NCBI GenBank assembly: GCA_022842085.1 | Contig: JALHQF010000005.1 | Coordinates: 13,396-27,291 of the forward strand | Direction of reading: 5' to 3' | DNA length: 13,896 nucleotides | Source: Patescibacteria group bacterium | Lineage (GTDB): Bacteria > Patescibacteriota > UBA1384 > CAILIB01 | In this document: piece by piece, positions 13,198 through 13,896 of the stretch | Layout: each line of letters begins with the position of its first letter | Position numbering within the stretch: the first letter of the stretch is position 1 | The notes under the pieces: model-generated | What the model saw: the letters and a program-made list of their open reading frames with translations, nothing else | What the model was told of the DNA's origin: nothing | Database searches by the model: none | Position numbers and translations under genes: made by a program

Positions 13198-13650
13198 ATG
13201 GAAGACCGTGCCCGCATTCTCACAATGGAGCACCAAGATGAGCGCGATGGAGGCGCAGGCATGCAGCTCCTGCGTCGCCGCGATGGAAACGATCGCTTGG
13301 AGGGGTTTCTTCGTGACACGTACCGAATCGGGTTTTTGGCTGTTTTCTGTAACGCGTTTCCAGCACTTCGCTGGATCGGAGTGGGGCTGGCGGCGCTTAC
13401 CTCCCTCCTGTGTGGATACCTGCTTGTTCGATCATCCGTGATTGATCACCGAGGGCTCGTAGTTCGTGGATTGAGGCTCCAAGCTTTGGTTGGGGTACTA
13501 GTGAGCGGGGGAATTGCCAGTATGAACGCGATTCTAGCTACCCCGGTTCAGAGTGAGCTCGCAGTAGCTTGGTGGACCTTGCTTGTAGCAGGGCTCCTTT
13601 GGGTGGTGTGGTTGCGCTTTTCGGTTCGAAAGCCAAAGGCTACACTCTAG
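13198..13650 (+). CDS. small three-helix membrane protein, unknown function
   Basis: A 150-residue protein I do not recognise. Residues 1-44 are strongly charged (many Arg, Asp and Glu). Then come helices at about 57-77, 92-112 and 121-141, and a basic tail RFSVRKPKATL. A conserved-looking loop SSVIDHRGLVVRG separates helices 1 and 2. The start is set by the -10 hexamer 6 nt upstream; Met10 and Met22 are alternatives but would be unsupported. The tRNA-Arg gene begins only 5 nt after the stop, so both are probably on one transcript. It diverges from the UPF0104 gene. Its role cannot be inferred beyond location in the cytoplasmic membrane. Confidence 0.75.
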   Translation: MEDRARILTMEHQDERDGGAGMQLLRRRDGNDRLEGFLRDTYRIGFLAVFCNAFPALRWIGVGLAALTSLLCGYLLVRSSVIDHRGLVVRGLRLQALVGVLVSGGIASMNAILATPVQSELAVAWWTLLVAGLLWVVWLRFSVRKPKATL

Positions 13651-13655
13651 GTCGC

Positions 13656-13731
13656 GCCTCCGTAGCTCAGTGGATAGAGCGTTTGGTTCCGGTCCAAAAG
13701 GCCATAGGTTCGATTCCTATCGGAGGTACCA
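13656..13731 (+). tRNA. tRNA-Arg(CCG)
   Basis: A complete 76-nt cloverleaf with encoded CCA. Acceptor stem GCCTCCG/CGGAGGT (closing G1-U72 wobble), D arm GCTC..GAGC, anticodon stem TTTGG/CCAAA with loop TTCCGGT (anticodon CCG at 13689-13691), 5-nt variable loop AGGCC, T arm ATAGG-TTCGATT-CCTAT, discriminator A. It reads CGG arginine codons. There is no promoter in the 5 nt before it, so it must be cut out of a message started further upstream. Confidence 0.96.
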
Positions 13732-13738
13732 TACACTC

Positions 13739-13798
13739 AGAAGAGATTACAGAACGTCCTCGATACTTCGTGTCTGCGGATAATCTGCAATCTCTTCT
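13739..13798. repeat. imperfect inverted repeat / RNA-like structure after tRNA
   Basis: AGAAGAGATTaCAG (13739-13752) pairs with CTGcAATCTCTTCT (13785-13798) at 13 of 14 positions. Inside, GATAC-ttc-GTGTC forms a second small hairpin and TCC/GGA may extend it, giving a long bulged stem. The 3' side is pyrimidine-rich but lacks a T-tract, so it is a weak candidate for a terminator. It may be a trailer processed with the tRNA, a small RNA or a mobile-repeat remnant. Confidence 0.5.
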
Positions 13799-13815
13799 TA
13801 CGTGCATATTTGGCA

Positions 13816-13831
13816 AGTGAGGGCCCTCGCT
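13816..13831. promoter_or_regulatory. palindrome, possible operator
   Basis: AGTGAGGGCCCTCGCT is a 16-bp palindrome with a single mismatched pair (T/G at the third position from each end) and a perfect 10-bp core GAGGGCCCTC. It ends 16 nt before the candidate start codon at 13848, so it could be a repressor site. No family of regulator is implied. Confidence 0.3.
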
Positions 13832-13847
13832 ACGCCGCGGAGTATTC

Positions 13848-13896
13848 ATGTCGTTTCCTGCTCATATCGTTCCCCTTCCTTTTCTGCTACAGCTAG
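13848..13896 (+). CDS. possible gene start, cut by the window end
   Basis: ATG at 13848 follows a GGAG by 5 nt and opens a frame that stays open to the right edge (16 codons), reading MSFPAHIVPLPFLLQL. It is hydrophobic from residue 6 and could be the start of a membrane or exported protein, but it is too short to identify. The region from 13732 to here otherwise holds only the inverted repeat and the palindrome. Confidence 0.3.
   Translation, partial: MSFPAHIVPLPFLLQL

Noticed and set aside
1..13896. CRISPR array, insertion sequence or transposase
   Set aside because: No regularly spaced direct repeats and no transposase-like protein on either strand.

Overview
This is a gene-dense bacterial chromosome segment on the GC-rich side. 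It holds about 18 genes or gene fragments and one tRNA, packed into short operons with ATGA, GTGA and TAATG overlaps. TGA ends several genes and the reading frames hold with the standard code. A sortase, a surface lipoprotein, an anchored thioredoxin with CcdA, and the lack of obvious outer-membrane genes fit a monoderm. The small compact genes and the TANNNT start signals would suit a Patescibacteria/Saccharibacteria-like or actinobacteria-like genome. The lineage is an inference and stays uncertain.

Layout. 1-1017 (minus): a DrrA-type exporter ATPase and the first 30 codons of its permease. 1072-2184: three small unrecognised genes (two membrane proteins meeting tail to tail over a hairpin, then a 120-residue soluble protein) ending at a strong terminator. 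2212-4959 (minus): an operon for an O-antigen-ligase-family membrane protein, an RNA m5C methyltransferase and a TraX-family protein. 5014-6641 (plus): a DedA membrane protein and an anchored CapA-family protein. 6641-8737: an AT-rich inverted repeat, a von Willebrand factor A (VWA) lipoprotein, a four-helix membrane protein with coiled coils at both ends, and a strong terminator. I do not recognise this two-gene unit; it is the best candidate for an undescribed system. 8760-11705: an envelope cluster of anchored thioredoxin, sortase, CcdA and an anchored zinc protease with six cysteines. 11724-13150: a DUF456 protein and a UPF0104 flippase-like protein, convergent and sharing a CTAG that holds both stops. 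13198-13896: a small membrane protein, tRNA-Arg(CCG) 5 nt behind it, a structured noncoding stretch and perhaps the start of another gene.

The genes mostly serve the envelope: export, glycan ligation, lipid or undecaprenyl carrier handling, disulfide chemistry, sortase attachment and surface proteolysis. Six start codons sit exactly 6 nt behind a TANNNT hexamer, usually with an upstream TG, which points to leaderless transcription. The VWA unit and two small genes instead have purine-rich ribosome binding sites, so two styles of translation start appear side by side.
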